64,000 nucleotides of DNA from Chitinophagales bacterium. GTDB lineage: Bacteria > Bacteroidota > Bacteroidia > Chitinophagales > JADIYW01. Positions 55,854 through 64,000 of the stretch are shown here, piece after piece. Under the pieces are notes generated by a model. It was not told the DNA's origin. It made no database searches and saw only the letters and a list, made by a program, of their open reading frames with translations. How positions within the stretch are numbered: position 1 is the stretch's first letter; each line of letters begins with the position of its first letter. Both the position numbers and the translations under genes were made by a program. Where the stretch lies: positions 27,950 through 91,949 of the forward strand of contig JAMLHH010000009.1 in assembly GCA_023957215.1 (NCBI GenBank), in the 5' to 3' direction.

Positions 55854-57549
55854 TCTCGATTGGTGGGTACTCTTTGCTACACTTTCCGGTATCGTCCTAT
55901 ATGGAATGTACAAAAGTAGAGGTCAAAAAAACCTCAAAGGTTATTTGTTGGCAGATAAGCAATTGCCTTGGTATCATGTCGCTTTGTCAGTAATGGCTAC
56001 ACAAGCCAGTGCAATTACATTTCTGTCTGCACCGGGTCAAGCTTTTAGAGATGGGATGAGTTTTGTACAGTTTTACTTGGGCTTACCTTTAGCCATGATA
56101 TTTCTGTGTATTGTTTTTTTACCCATTTATCATAAGTTAAATGTCTATACGGCTTATCAGTTTTTGGAAAAAAGGTTTGATGTCAAGACCCGGACTTTGA
56201 CCGCTTTGCTCTTCCTTTTACAAAGAGGACTTTCTACCGGGATTACTATTTATGCGCCTGCTTTGGTTTTATCCCACATATTAGATATGCACATTTACTA
56301 TGCTATCGGTATTATCGGCGTGGCAGTGATTATTTATACTGTTTATGGTGGAACCAAAGCGGTTTCATATACACAGATGATACAAATGGCTATCATCTTT
56401 TCAGGCTTGTTTGTCGCTGCTTCGATGGCTGTTTCTTTATTGCCGGATCATATCGGTATCGTCAAATCCTTGAAAGTTGCCGGTGCTGCCGGACGTATGA
56501 ATGTGTTGAGCTTTGACTTTGATTTGAATAATAAATATACGCTCTGGTCAGGTCTGCTTGGTGGTTTCTTTTTGCAACTGTCTTACTTTGGCACGGATCA
56601 GTCACAGGTGGGTAGATATCTCACTGCAAAATCAGTTTCGGAAAGCCGTTTGGGTCTATTGATGAATGCTTTGATAAAAATTCCGATGCAGTTTTTCATT
56701 TTATTCATAGGTATTTTGGTCTTTGTCTTTTATGAAATCAATCCTGCACCGATTAATTTTAACAAAGCGGCTCTTACGAGAGTGGAACAAGTTGTAGATG
56801 CCAATGAATTTTCACAAAAGCTGCAAGAATATCATGAAGCTGAAAATCAAAAACACAATGCCGCTTTGGCGTATGCAGAAGCTTTAGATACACGTAATGA
56901 AACTGTTATCGCACAAACAAAAAAAGATTACCAACTCAAACATCAAGCATCACAAGATGAGCGCACTTCTATTAATGAGTACATGCAACAACACGATAAG
57001 CAATTAGATCTCAATGATTCTAACTATGTATTTCTCAACTTTGTCACCAACCAGTTGCCAATGGGATTAGTCGGATTGCTGATAGCGATTATATTTTTAG
57101 CATCTATGGGTTCGGCGGCTTCCGGTTTTAATTCTTTGGCTTCTACAACAGTCATAGATATTTATAAACGCTGGTTGAATAAAAAAGAACTGACAGATAA
57201 AGAGGATTTACGGGTTTCGAGATTGGCTACACTTTTTTGGGGTATCTTTTGTGTCATAGTGGCTATCAATGCATCAAAATTGGGAAATTTGATAGAGGCA
57301 GTCAACATTTTAGGCTCTCTATTTTATGGAACGATTTTGGGTATTTTCTTGGTCGCATTTTTTATAAAAAGGGTAGATGGCGTACAAGTCTTTATAGCGG
57401 CTATTTTGGCGGAAGGTATCGTTTTTGCTTCCTATTCTCAAGATTTGGTGGAATATCTTTGGCTCAATGTCATCGGCTGTGGGGCTGTAATGCTGATAAG
57501 TTATTTACTATCTTTTGTCATAAAGTCAAGAAAAGTAGAGGCTAACTGA
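55846..57549 (+). CDS. Sodium:solute symporter (SSS family)
   Basis: 567 residues, about 13 transmembrane helices. Characteristic segments: WWVLFATLSGIVLYGMYKSRGQKNLKGYLL, MATQASAITFLSAPGQAF and GSAASGFNSLASTTVID. A soluble insert of about 100 residues (about 300-400, with charged, coiled-coil-like sequence) interrupts the helices, which is unusual for the family. Na+-driven uptake of an unknown solute, possibly a sugar released by the neighbouring PIG-L protein (inference). Confidence 0.9.
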   Translation: MTNLDWWVLFATLSGIVLYGMYKSRGQKNLKGYLLADKQLPWYHVALSVMATQASAITFLSAPGQAFRDGMSFVQFYLGLPLAMIFLCIVFLPIYHKLNVYTAYQFLEKRFDVKTRTLTALLFLLQRGLSTGITIYAPALVLSHILDMHIYYAIGIIGVAVIIYTVYGGTKAVSYTQMIQMAIIFSGLFVAASMAVSLLPDHIGIVKSLKVAGAAGRMNVLSFDFDLNNKYTLWSGLLGGFFLQLSYFGTDQSQVGRYLTAKSVSESRLGLLMNALIKIPMQFFILFIGILVFVFYEINPAPINFNKAALTRVEQVVDANEFSQKLQEYHEAENQKHNAALAYAEALDTRNETVIAQTKKDYQLKHQASQDERTSINEYMQQHDKQLDLNDSNYVFLNFVTNQLPMGLVGLLIAIIFLASMGSAASGFNSLASTTVIDIYKRWLNKKELTDKEDLRVSRLATLFWGIFCVIVAINASKLGNLIEAVNILGSLFYGTILGIFLVAFFIKRVDGVQVFIAAILAEGIVFASYSQDLVEYLWLNVIGCGAVMLISYLLSFVIKSRKVEAN

Positions 57550-57636
57550 AAAAATGACATTTAACTTAAATTGGTATCGTAATTGTTATAATTCAAGACA
57601 CATTATTTACTTTTACGGCGCAAAATAAAAATTTAG

Positions 57637-60600
57637 ATGTTAGATATCATTACCAAAGGCATTGCCAAAATTTTTGGCAGTAAATCCAAGAGAGATATTA
57701 AAGAGGTGATGCCTTTAGTGGAGGAAATAAATACACTATACGAATCATTTCAATCTCTGTCCCACGATGAACTTAGAAATAAAACACAGGAGTTTAAAGA
57801 GAAAATAGCAGAGGCACTTTCTGAAATCAATGCTGAAATTGATGATTTAAAGTCAAAAGCCGAAGCTGATGATATAGATTTGGAAGAAAAAGATCAGTTG
57901 TACAGCAAAATTGACGAACTGACCGAGAGCAGAGATGAAGTTATTGAAGATGTTTTAATGGAAATATTACCTGCTGCATTTGCAGTGGTGAAAGAGACTG
58001 CGAGACGTTTTCAAGAAAATGAAAGTATTACTGTAAAAGCTACACAATTAGACAGAGATTTGTCTGTCAGTCGTCAGTTTTTGCAAATCAATAATGACCA
58101 AGTAACTTATCAGACGACTTGGAATGTGGCAGGTAGCGATATCAGATGGAATATGTTGCACTATGATGTACAGTTGATAGGTGGTATTATTTTACACAAA
58201 GGGAAAATTGCCGAAATGGCAACAGGTGAAGGTAAAACCTTAGTGGCGACTTTGCCTTCATACCTCAATGCATTGACCGGATTGGGTGTACATGTGGTAA
58301 CTGTCAACGATTATCTGGCAAAACGTGACTCTGAATGGATGGCTCCGATTTTTAACTTTTTGGGTCTGACCATAGACTGTATTGATAAATATCGTCCACA
58401 TTCTGCCCAAAGAATAGCCGCTTACAAAGCGGACATCATTTACGGAACTAATAATGAGTTTGGTTTTGACTATTTGAGAGACAATATGTCTCACACTTTT
58501 GAAGAGCAGGTGCAGCGAAAACATCATTATGCAATGGTGGATGAGGTGGACTCCGTATTGATAGATGATGCGAGAACACCTTTGATAATTAGCGGTCCTG
58601 TACCAAAAGGTGATGAACAGGAATTTGATTTGTTAAAACCGAGAGTGGAAAGATTGGTAGGTATGCAAAAGAAAGCCACTTCACAATTTTTACAGGATGC
58701 TAAAAAACTTATCAAGGAAGGAAATACCGGATACCATGAAGGAGACGGCGGCTTGGCATTACTCAGAGCGCATCGCGGTTTTCCCAAAAACAAATCTCTG
58801 ATTAATTTTTTAAGTGAGCCCGGTATTCGTCAGATCTTAAATAAAGCCGAAAACTATTACATGCAGGATCAAAACAAAGAGATGCCTGTCTGCGATGCAA
58901 AGCTTTATTATGTGATTGACGAAAAAAATAATCAAATTGACTTGACGGATTTAGGGATAGAACAAATGACTCAAACTTCCGAAGAAGATAATTTCTTTGT
59001 CTTACCTGATTTGGGAGCTGTATTGGCAGAGGTCGAAAGTAATGACGAGTCACTTGATGAAAAACAACAGAAAAAAGATGAAATCATCAAAGACTTCTCT
59101 ATTAAATCTGAGAGATTGCACACCGTCAGCCAATTGCTAAAAGCATATAGTCTTTTTGAAAAAGATGTAGAATATGTCGTAATGAACAATAAAGTCTTGA
59201 TAGTCGATGAGCAGACCGGTCGTATCATGGATGGTCGTCGTTACTCTGACGGTTTACATCAAGCGATAGAGGCAAAAGAAGGTGTGAAAATCGAAGCGGC
59301 TACTCAAACCTTTGCAACGATTACTCTACAAAACTATTTCCGTATGTATCACAAGTTAGCGGGTATGACCGGTACGGCTGAAACAGAAGCGGGAGAGTTT
59401 TGGACGATCTATAAATTGGATACTGTCGTCATTCCTACAAATAGACCGATCATTAGGGATGACAGGCATGATTTGGTATATAAAACCAAACGTGAAAAAT
59501 ACAATGCCATCATTGATGAAATAGAAGAATTGAGGCATGCCGGAAGACCGGTCTTGGTCGGTACTACCAATGTGGAAGTTTCAGAGTTATTGAGCTCTTT
59601 GTTGGAAGAAAAGAAAATTCCCCACAATGTATTAAACGCAAAACAACACGCCAGAGAGGCGGATATCGTGGCAGAAGCCGGACTGGCAGGCAAGGTAACG
59701 ATTGCAACCAATATGGCAGGTCGTGGTACGGATATTAAATTGGGTGAAGGTGTAAAAGAAGCTGGTGGTCTTGCCATTATCGGTTCTGAGCGCCATGATT
59801 CGCGACGTGTGGACAGGCAGTTGAGAGGTCGTTCCGGTCGTCAGGGAGATCCGGGAAGTTCACAGTTTTATGTCTCTTTGGAAGATGACCTGATGCGTTT
59901 GTTTGGCTCAGAGCGATTAGCAAAAGTGATGGATAGAATGGGCTATAAAGAAGGTGAGGTGATACAAAATGGTATGGTCACCAAATCTATCGAAAGAGCT
60001 CAGAAAAAAGTCGAAGAAAACAACTTTGGTATCCGTAAACGTTTGTTGGAGTATGATGATGTGATGAACTCTCAACGTGAAGTAATCTATAAAAGAAGAC
60101 AAAATGCACTCAAAGGCGAAAGAGTAGCTTACGATATAGACAGTATGCTGTTTGACCTTTGTTTTGATATCGCTGAGACTGCCAAATCTTCCGAAGATAT
60201 GGAAGCTCTGAAAATGGATGGCTATAAATTTTTAGGTGTAGAATTGATTTATGATAAAGAGCATGTTTCAAAACTCACTGCTGAAACTTTGGCAAATGAT
60301 ATTTATGATCATGCAGTAGAAGCATTTGATAGGAGAATGAGTGCTATCCGTACTGAAAGTCTTCCTGTCTTGAAACAGATCCAAGAAAATAGAGGAGATA
60401 CGGTAAAAAACATTTTGATTCCATTATCAGACGGTAGTCGTACACTGAATATCACTGTAGAACTCGAAAAAGCAATTGCGACAGATGGTAGAGAAGTCAC
60501 TAAGACTTTACAGCAGAATATCGTTTTATCTTTTATCGATCAATATTGGAAAGAACATTTGCGTAAAATGGATGACCTGCGTCAATCTGTACAAATGGCT

Positions 60601-60972
60601 GTACACGAACAAAAAGACCCATTGCTCATCTATAAATTTGAAGCTTTTGATTTATTCAAAGCCATGTTGAGAGATGTGAATGAAAATGTCGTTTCTTTCT
60701 TGATAAAATGTGCTTTACCTGCACCTTCAGAGGAAGATTTGAGAAGAGCGCAAGAAATGGCCAAACGCGCGGCTGCCAAACAAATAAAAACTACCGAAAG
60801 TCGCGGATATGAAGATGATGAAGAGGCAGTTTCAGCAAGACAAGCCGGCGAAAATGTCAGTCAGAAAGAAGATAGACAACCTATCATAAAAGATAAAAAA
60901 ATAGGAAGGAATGACCTTTGCCCTTGCGGTAGTGGGAAAAAATATAAACATTGTCATGGGAAAAATGTATAG
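57637..60972 (+). CDS. secA: SecA preprotein translocase ATPase
   Basis: 1111 residues, the long Bacteroidota form. Walker A MATGEGKT, Walker B VDEVDSVLIDDARTP, helicase motifs (TNMAGRGTDIKLG, DRQLRGRSGRQGDPG), a PPXD domain with long acidic insertions, and the C-terminal SEC-C zinc motif CPCGSGKKYKHC. Drives Sec export across the inner membrane. Essential. The stop is followed after one base by the next gene. Confidence 0.99.
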   Translation: MLDIITKGIAKIFGSKSKRDIKEVMPLVEEINTLYESFQSLSHDELRNKTQEFKEKIAEALSEINAEIDDLKSKAEADDIDLEEKDQLYSKIDELTESRDEVIEDVLMEILPAAFAVVKETARRFQENESITVKATQLDRDLSVSRQFLQINNDQVTYQTTWNVAGSDIRWNMLHYDVQLIGGIILHKGKIAEMATGEGKTLVATLPSYLNALTGLGVHVVTVNDYLAKRDSEWMAPIFNFLGLTIDCIDKYRPHSAQRIAAYKADIIYGTNNEFGFDYLRDNMSHTFEEQVQRKHHYAMVDEVDSVLIDDARTPLIISGPVPKGDEQEFDLLKPRVERLVGMQKKATSQFLQDAKKLIKEGNTGYHEGDGGLALLRAHRGFPKNKSLINFLSEPGIRQILNKAENYYMQDQNKEMPVCDAKLYYVIDEKNNQIDLTDLGIEQMTQTSEEDNFFVLPDLGAVLAEVESNDESLDEKQQKKDEIIKDFSIKSERLHTVSQLLKAYSLFEKDVEYVVMNNKVLIVDEQTGRIMDGRRYSDGLHQAIEAKEGVKIEAATQTFATITLQNYFRMYHKLAGMTGTAETEAGEFWTIYKLDTVVIPTNRPIIRDDRHDLVYKTKREKYNAIIDEIEELRHAGRPVLVGTTNVEVSELLSSLLEEKKIPHNVLNAKQHAREADIVAEAGLAGKVTIATNMAGRGTDIKLGEGVKEAGGLAIIGSERHDSRRVDRQLRGRSGRQGDPGSSQFYVSLEDDLMRLFGSERLAKVMDRMGYKEGEVIQNGMVTKSIERAQKKVEENNFGIRKRLLEYDDVMNSQREVIYKRRQNALKGERVAYDIDSMLFDLCFDIAETAKSSEDMEALKMDGYKFLGVELIYDKEHVSKLTAETLANDIYDHAVEAFDRRMSAIRTESLPVLKQIQENRGDTVKNILIPLSDGSRTLNITVELEKAIATDGREVTKTLQQNIVLSFIDQYWKEHLRKMDDLRQSVQMAVHEQKDPLLIYKFEAFDLFKAMLRDVNENVVSFLIKCALPAPSEEDLRRAQEMAKRAAAKQIKTTESRGYEDDEEAVSARQAGENVSQKEDRQPIIKDKKIGRNDLCPCGSGKKYKHCHGKNV

Positions 60973-60973
60973 C

Positions 60974-61369
60974 ATGGGTTATAAATCTTTTTTCTTGGCT
61001 TTAGCACTTGCTTTTTCATTTCAAGTATCTGCTGATCAAGTTGAAGGAGAAAAGAATGCAAATATTTATAAAGATCCTAGATTGGATTATTTATTAAAAG
61101 TGTATTCTTTAAAAGAACCGGTTGAAGTAAAAGCGAAAAACCTTTATAGAGTACAGATTATTTCCACTAATTCAAGAGAAGAAATCAATGAGGCGAAAGC
61201 CAAGTTTGCTTCAAAATATCCCGGGATTCCTACATTGATGAGTTTTAATCCTCCTAACTTTAAATTGAGAGCCGGAGGTTTTAGTAGCCGTGAAGATGCA
61301 AATGCATTTTTGAAAGAAGTAAGAAAACTTTTTCCTGCCAGTTTCATAGTTGAAAGCCACTTTAAATAA
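60974..61369 (+). CDS. SPOR-domain exported protein
   Basis: 131 residues from the ATG at 60974 ([14 protein letters not shown]), one base after the secA stop; this start gives a proper signal peptide ending VSA. The C-terminal 75 residues ([21 protein letters not shown]..., [18 protein letters not shown]) form a SPOR domain, which binds glycan strands of peptidoglycan stripped of peptides, usually at division sites. It lies in one run with secA and hisB. Confidence 0.88.
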   Translation: MGYKSFFLALALAFSFQVSADQVEGEKNANIYKDPRLDYLLKVYSLKEPVEVKAKNLYRVQIISTNSREEINEAKAKFASKYPGIPTLMSFNPPNFKLRAGGFSSREDANAFLKEVRKLFPASFIVESHFK

Positions 61370-61386
61370 TCAAAATAAAAATCAAG

Positions 61387-62514
61387 ATGTCTAAGAAAGT
61401 TTTGTTTGTTGACCGTGACGGTACCATTATTAAAGAGCCGGCAGATTGGCAAATAGATAGTTATGAAAAACTTTCTTTCTTGCCCGGAGTTATTACTTAT
61501 TTAGGTAAGATAGCGAAAGAGTTGGATTATAGCTTGGTCATGATAACTAATCAAGACGGCTTAGGTACGGAATCTTTCCCGGAAGATACTTTTTGGAAAC
61601 CACACAATTTGATGTTGGATATTCTCAAAGGAGAAGGAGTGGAGTTTGATGAAATTTTAATCGACAGAACTTTTGCAAAAGACAATGCACCGACCAGAAA
61701 ACCCAATACAGGTTTGCTAACGCACTATTTTTCGGATGAATATGATTTGGCAAATAGTGTAGTCATTGGTGATAGATGGACGGATATCCAATTGGCAAAA
61801 AATATAGGTGGCAAAGGTATTTTGATAGGTAGAAGTACAGATACATCAGACGATGATTTGCTCAATCAAGAAGCCTTAAAAGACTTTTTACTGAAAGATG
61901 TCAACTCTTGGAAAGAGATTTATCAAACTTTAAACTATCCACCGAGAAAAGCTTCTGTTATTCGTAAAACCAATGAGACAGATATCAAAATTGAAGTCAA
62001 TTTAGACGGTACAGGTCAGCAAGATAATCATACCGGATTGGGTTTTTTTGATCACATGCTTGACCAATTAGCCAAACATTCTAATTGTGACATCAGTATT
62101 CATGTGGATGGTGATTTGCATATTGATGAACACCATACCATAGAAGATACTGCTATTGCATTGGGTGAAGCTTTTAGAAAGGCGTTGGGAGACAAAAGGG
62201 GAATAGAAAGATATGGCTTTTTACTTCCGATGGATGATGTGTTAGCTCAAGCAGCGATAGATTTTTCCGGTCGTCCTTGGTTGATTTGGGATGCTGAATT
62301 TAAGCGTGAAAAAGTAGGGGATATGCCCACCGAAATGTTTTATCACTTTTGGAAATCATTCTCAGACGCTTCTGCTTGTAACCTCAATATCAAAGCGGAA
62401 GGGCAAAACGAACATCACAAGATAGAAGCTATCTTTAAAGCTGTTGCAAAATCCATCAAAATGGCGGTAAAACGCAGTGGTAAAGATTTGCCGAGTACGA
62501 AAGGGTTGTTGTAG
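61387..62514 (+). CDS. hisB: Bifunctional HisB: histidinol-phosphatase / imidazoleglycerol-phosphate dehydratase
   Basis: 375 residues. The HAD-type phosphatase domain (1-165, [29 protein letters not shown]) dephosphorylates histidinol phosphate; the C-terminal domain (about 190-375, [42 protein letters not shown]) dehydrates IGP. No other his genes are in the window, so hisB stands outside a his operon here or borders one that has been broken. A partial duplication overlaps its stop codon. Confidence 0.97.
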   Translation: MSKKVLFVDRDGTIIKEPADWQIDSYEKLSFLPGVITYLGKIAKELDYSLVMITNQDGLGTESFPEDTFWKPHNLMLDILKGEGVEFDEILIDRTFAKDNAPTRKPNTGLLTHYFSDEYDLANSVVIGDRWTDIQLAKNIGGKGILIGRSTDTSDDDLLNQEALKDFLLKDVNSWKEIYQTLNYPPRKASVIRKTNETDIKIEVNLDGTGQQDNHTGLGFFDHMLDQLAKHSNCDISIHVDGDLHIDEHHTIEDTAIALGEAFRKALGDKRGIERYGFLLPMDDVLAQAAIDFSGRPWLIWDAEFKREKVGDMPTEMFYHFWKSFSDASACNLNIKAEGQNEHHKIEAIFKAVAKSIKMAVKRSGKDLPSTKGLL

Positions 62515-62583
62515 AACCAAGAGCTACTATCGCACTTTCATTGACCACCAACCGGCTAATCCCTGTTGTTGTAGAACCAAGAG
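62505..62583 (+). repeat. Direct repeat over the hisB stop codon
   Basis: The 19 bases GTTGTTGTAGAACCAAGAG (62505-62523) recur exactly 60 bases later (62565-62583); GAGCTAC follows in both copies at shifted spacing. The second copy has no gene. It looks like a small tandem duplication that copied the end of hisB. Confidence 0.85.
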
Positions 62584-62967
62584 TCAAGAGCTACCCACGG
62601 TTCGACAGGTTCACCGCTCGAAGCAAGACGATTTTTTAAGTACGAAGTACAAAGTGAGAGTTACGAAAATTTAGAAATGTGCAATGCTACCACCGGACAT
62701 TGAGGTTTGAAAATTCTCGATGTCAAGGTGAAATTACGCAGGTAGTATCCCTAAAAGTGTGTAATATTTCCTGACCTTGTGCATATTTCGCATACCAATC
62801 AAGAGCATTTACAAGTTGAATCTACCAAACTTAAAGATGATTTTGGTCAAGAATAAAATATAGAGAAAGGAAAAGAAAACAAACAAATTGATAGAGTTAT
62901 AAATACTTTAAACAACGGACCACGAAAGAGATTTGACTCACTATAAAACTTTTATCCTTATCTCCAT
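62584..62967. other. Intergenic stretch without a recognised gene
   Basis: No credible gene or RNA seen. GGTTCGACAGGTTCACC near 62598 resembles a short dispersed repeat motif often seen between Bacteroidota genes (from memory). The remainder is AT-rich sequence. Confidence 0.4.
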
Positions 62968-63684
62968 CTATTTATCTATACAATCAAGGAAAACACTATT
63001 GGATTTGTAACTCGCTTGACTTATCGCCTTTAAATAGAATCTTTCATAATCAACAATACCCGTTTTTTTGTTTTTGACTATTGTTTTAAAAAGTATTTTT
63101 GAATTATCATAAAAACATTGAAAAGTAGCATTTATTTGATTCTGGTAACTTTTAAAGTCAGTTGTGAGTTCTTGTCCCAAATGAAAATCACCGTTGATGG
63201 ATGTACTGTAGTGAAAAAAATCTCCGTAGATAATCTCAGCACTCCTTCTAACACTCAATTCTTTGAATTCATTTTCAAAAAGATCAATCGCATTTACCCA
63301 GACCAATATGCTATCTCCTATTTTCCCCTTCAAAGCGAAATATAAATATTCAGGTTTGGAAATAGTTCTACCTTGTATTTGTATTTCTACTTTACTATTT
63401 CTAAACAAGATATCTCTATATACAAAACCCCATTTGTTTTGAATAAAACTAGCTTCTTTTTTCCCCTCGGCGTTGCGAGTTCGCAGTATCGGTCCAAAAA
63501 GCCCTTCTGCTTTTGTACCTATTGTTTTATTAGGAGAAAAGCCAGTTAATTCTTTATATACTACGGAGGGCTTTTCTGCAATATAATCTTCGTATGTATC
63601 ATAAACCTTCACTTCATTCTGAGCAAATGAAACGTTTATTGATAATAACAATAGGAAAACATTTAAGAATAATAGTTTCTTCAT
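62968..63684 (-). CDS. Exported protein of unknown function
   Basis: 238 residues with a signal peptide (MKKLLFLNVFLLLLSINVSFA, cleavage before Q). The mature part starts with EVKVYDTYEDYIAEKPSVVY and contains repeated beta-rich segments, with no motif I recognise and no T9SS tail. Monocistronic, with AT-rich flanks. Confidence 0.7.
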   Translation of the reverse strand: MKKLLFLNVFLLLLSINVSFAQNEVKVYDTYEDYIAEKPSVVYKELTGFSPNKTIGTKAEGLFGPILRTRNAEGKKEASFIQNKWGFVYRDILFRNSKVEIQIQGRTISKPEYLYFALKGKIGDSILVWVNAIDLFENEFKELSVRRSAEIIYGDFFHYSTSINGDFHLGQELTTDFKSYQNQINATFQCFYDNSKILFKTIVKNKKTGIVDYERFYLKAISQASYKSNSVFLDCIDK

Positions 63685-63760
63685 AAGAATACTTTTTTAA
63701 TTTTTTTTAAGGAAATACTTATCTGAGTTTAAAAGTAATATTATATCAGTGATTTCACAA

Positions 63761-64000
63761 ATGAATGTGAAAAGTAATAAATCAAAAATAGATTTAACTA
63801 TCTTTAGATATATGAATAAGAATTTATCGATTAAGGATTTCTCAACTCATTTATTCTGGGATGTAGATATAGATAAATTTGATTTAGAGAAGCACAAAGT
63901 TCAATTGACATATAAAGTTGTAGAATTTGGACAATTATCAGATTGGAAGAATTTATTGTTATTATATGGTGAAGAAGAAGTGAAAAATATTGTTCTCAAT
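63761..64000 (+). CDS. 5' part of a gene, possibly DUF6922-like
   Basis: The frame from the ATG at 63761 is open to the window edge (80 codons; a second ATG at 63812 is the start that best fits family N-termini). The segment FWDVDIDKFDLEKHKVQLTYKV and the later DWKNLLLLYGEEEVKN resemble the short DUF6922-type proteins that sit beside AbiEii-like nucleotidyltransferase toxins in Bacteroidota (from memory, unverified). If so, the next gene may be a toxin of a two-gene defence module. Confidence 0.55.
   Translation, partial: MNVKSNKSKIDLTIFRYMNKNLSIKDFSTHLFWDVDIDKFDLEKHKVQLTYKVVEFGQLSDWKNLLLLYGEEEVKNIVLN

Overview
The window looks like chromosomal DNA of a Bacteroidota bacterium, probably of the Saprospiria/Chitinophagia type (inference). 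It is AT-rich. Three proteins carry, or once carried, C-terminal type IX secretion (T9SS) sorting domains. Several intergenic regions carry the Bacteroidota promoter form TTTG-N19-TANNTTTG or its TANNTTTG half. There are many small SCKK-type lipoproteins, a long SecA with a SEC-C tail, and a fused HisB.

Layout. 1-780: the edge of a degraded mobile region, with the 3' part of a Y2/HUH (IS91-like) transposase cut by an IS1380-type end. 0.8-5.7 kb: secreted proteins (a helical periplasmic protein, a CotH-kinase/lamin-tail protein with T9SS tail, and a NUC1 nuclease with an OB-like tail). 5.8-12.1 kb: protein quality control and stress (groES-groL, Fe/Mn superoxide dismutase, tig-clpP-clpX) and tRNA-Leu; tRNA-Ser follows. 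12.8-19.3 kb: an outer-membrane barrel protein, a frameshifted sugar MFS transporter, a TlpA-like thioredoxin lipoprotein, folK, a deoxynucleoside kinase and a lipoprotein.

19.5-38.9 kb is the most distinctive region, all on the minus strand. It holds a TPR sensor kinase with a NarL/LuxR response regulator, a compact three-gene operon (outer-membrane barrel, a 2387-residue exported protein, a fibronectin-III-like protein), a collagen-like/YadA-head/S74 surface protein, and a small T9SS-sorted protein. The response-regulator gene, the three-gene operon and the T9SS gene each have the same 18-bp near-palindrome (ATACC-N8-GGTAT type) exactly 22 bp before a -7-like box. I infer one autoregulated surface regulon. 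Two lesions mark it. A 1578-bp IS1380 element with a 5-bp target duplication (TAATA) sits inside the T9SS sorting domain, splitting that gene from the collagen gene that once followed 26 bp later. A (TGAT)n microsatellite just after the collagen gene's signal-peptide region puts the gene out of frame by one unit, as a phase-variable switch would.

39-64 kb is mostly housekeeping: a Gfo/Idh/MocA oxidoreductase, mtaB, a PAPS-type sulfotransferase whose start lies in a tandem-hairpin structure, a WD40 protein, a ferredoxin, a T9SS esterase overlapping an arginase-fold protein that has lost its metal ligands, a pirin, pdxH, a GT4 glycosyltransferase, small lipoproteins, a dienelactone hydrolase, a PIG-L deacetylase followed by a 50-residue membrane protein translationally coupled to a sodium:solute symporter, secA, a SPOR protein and hisB. 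The right edge enters the start of a possible DUF6922-like gene. No CRISPR array, rRNA, prophage or replication origin was seen.
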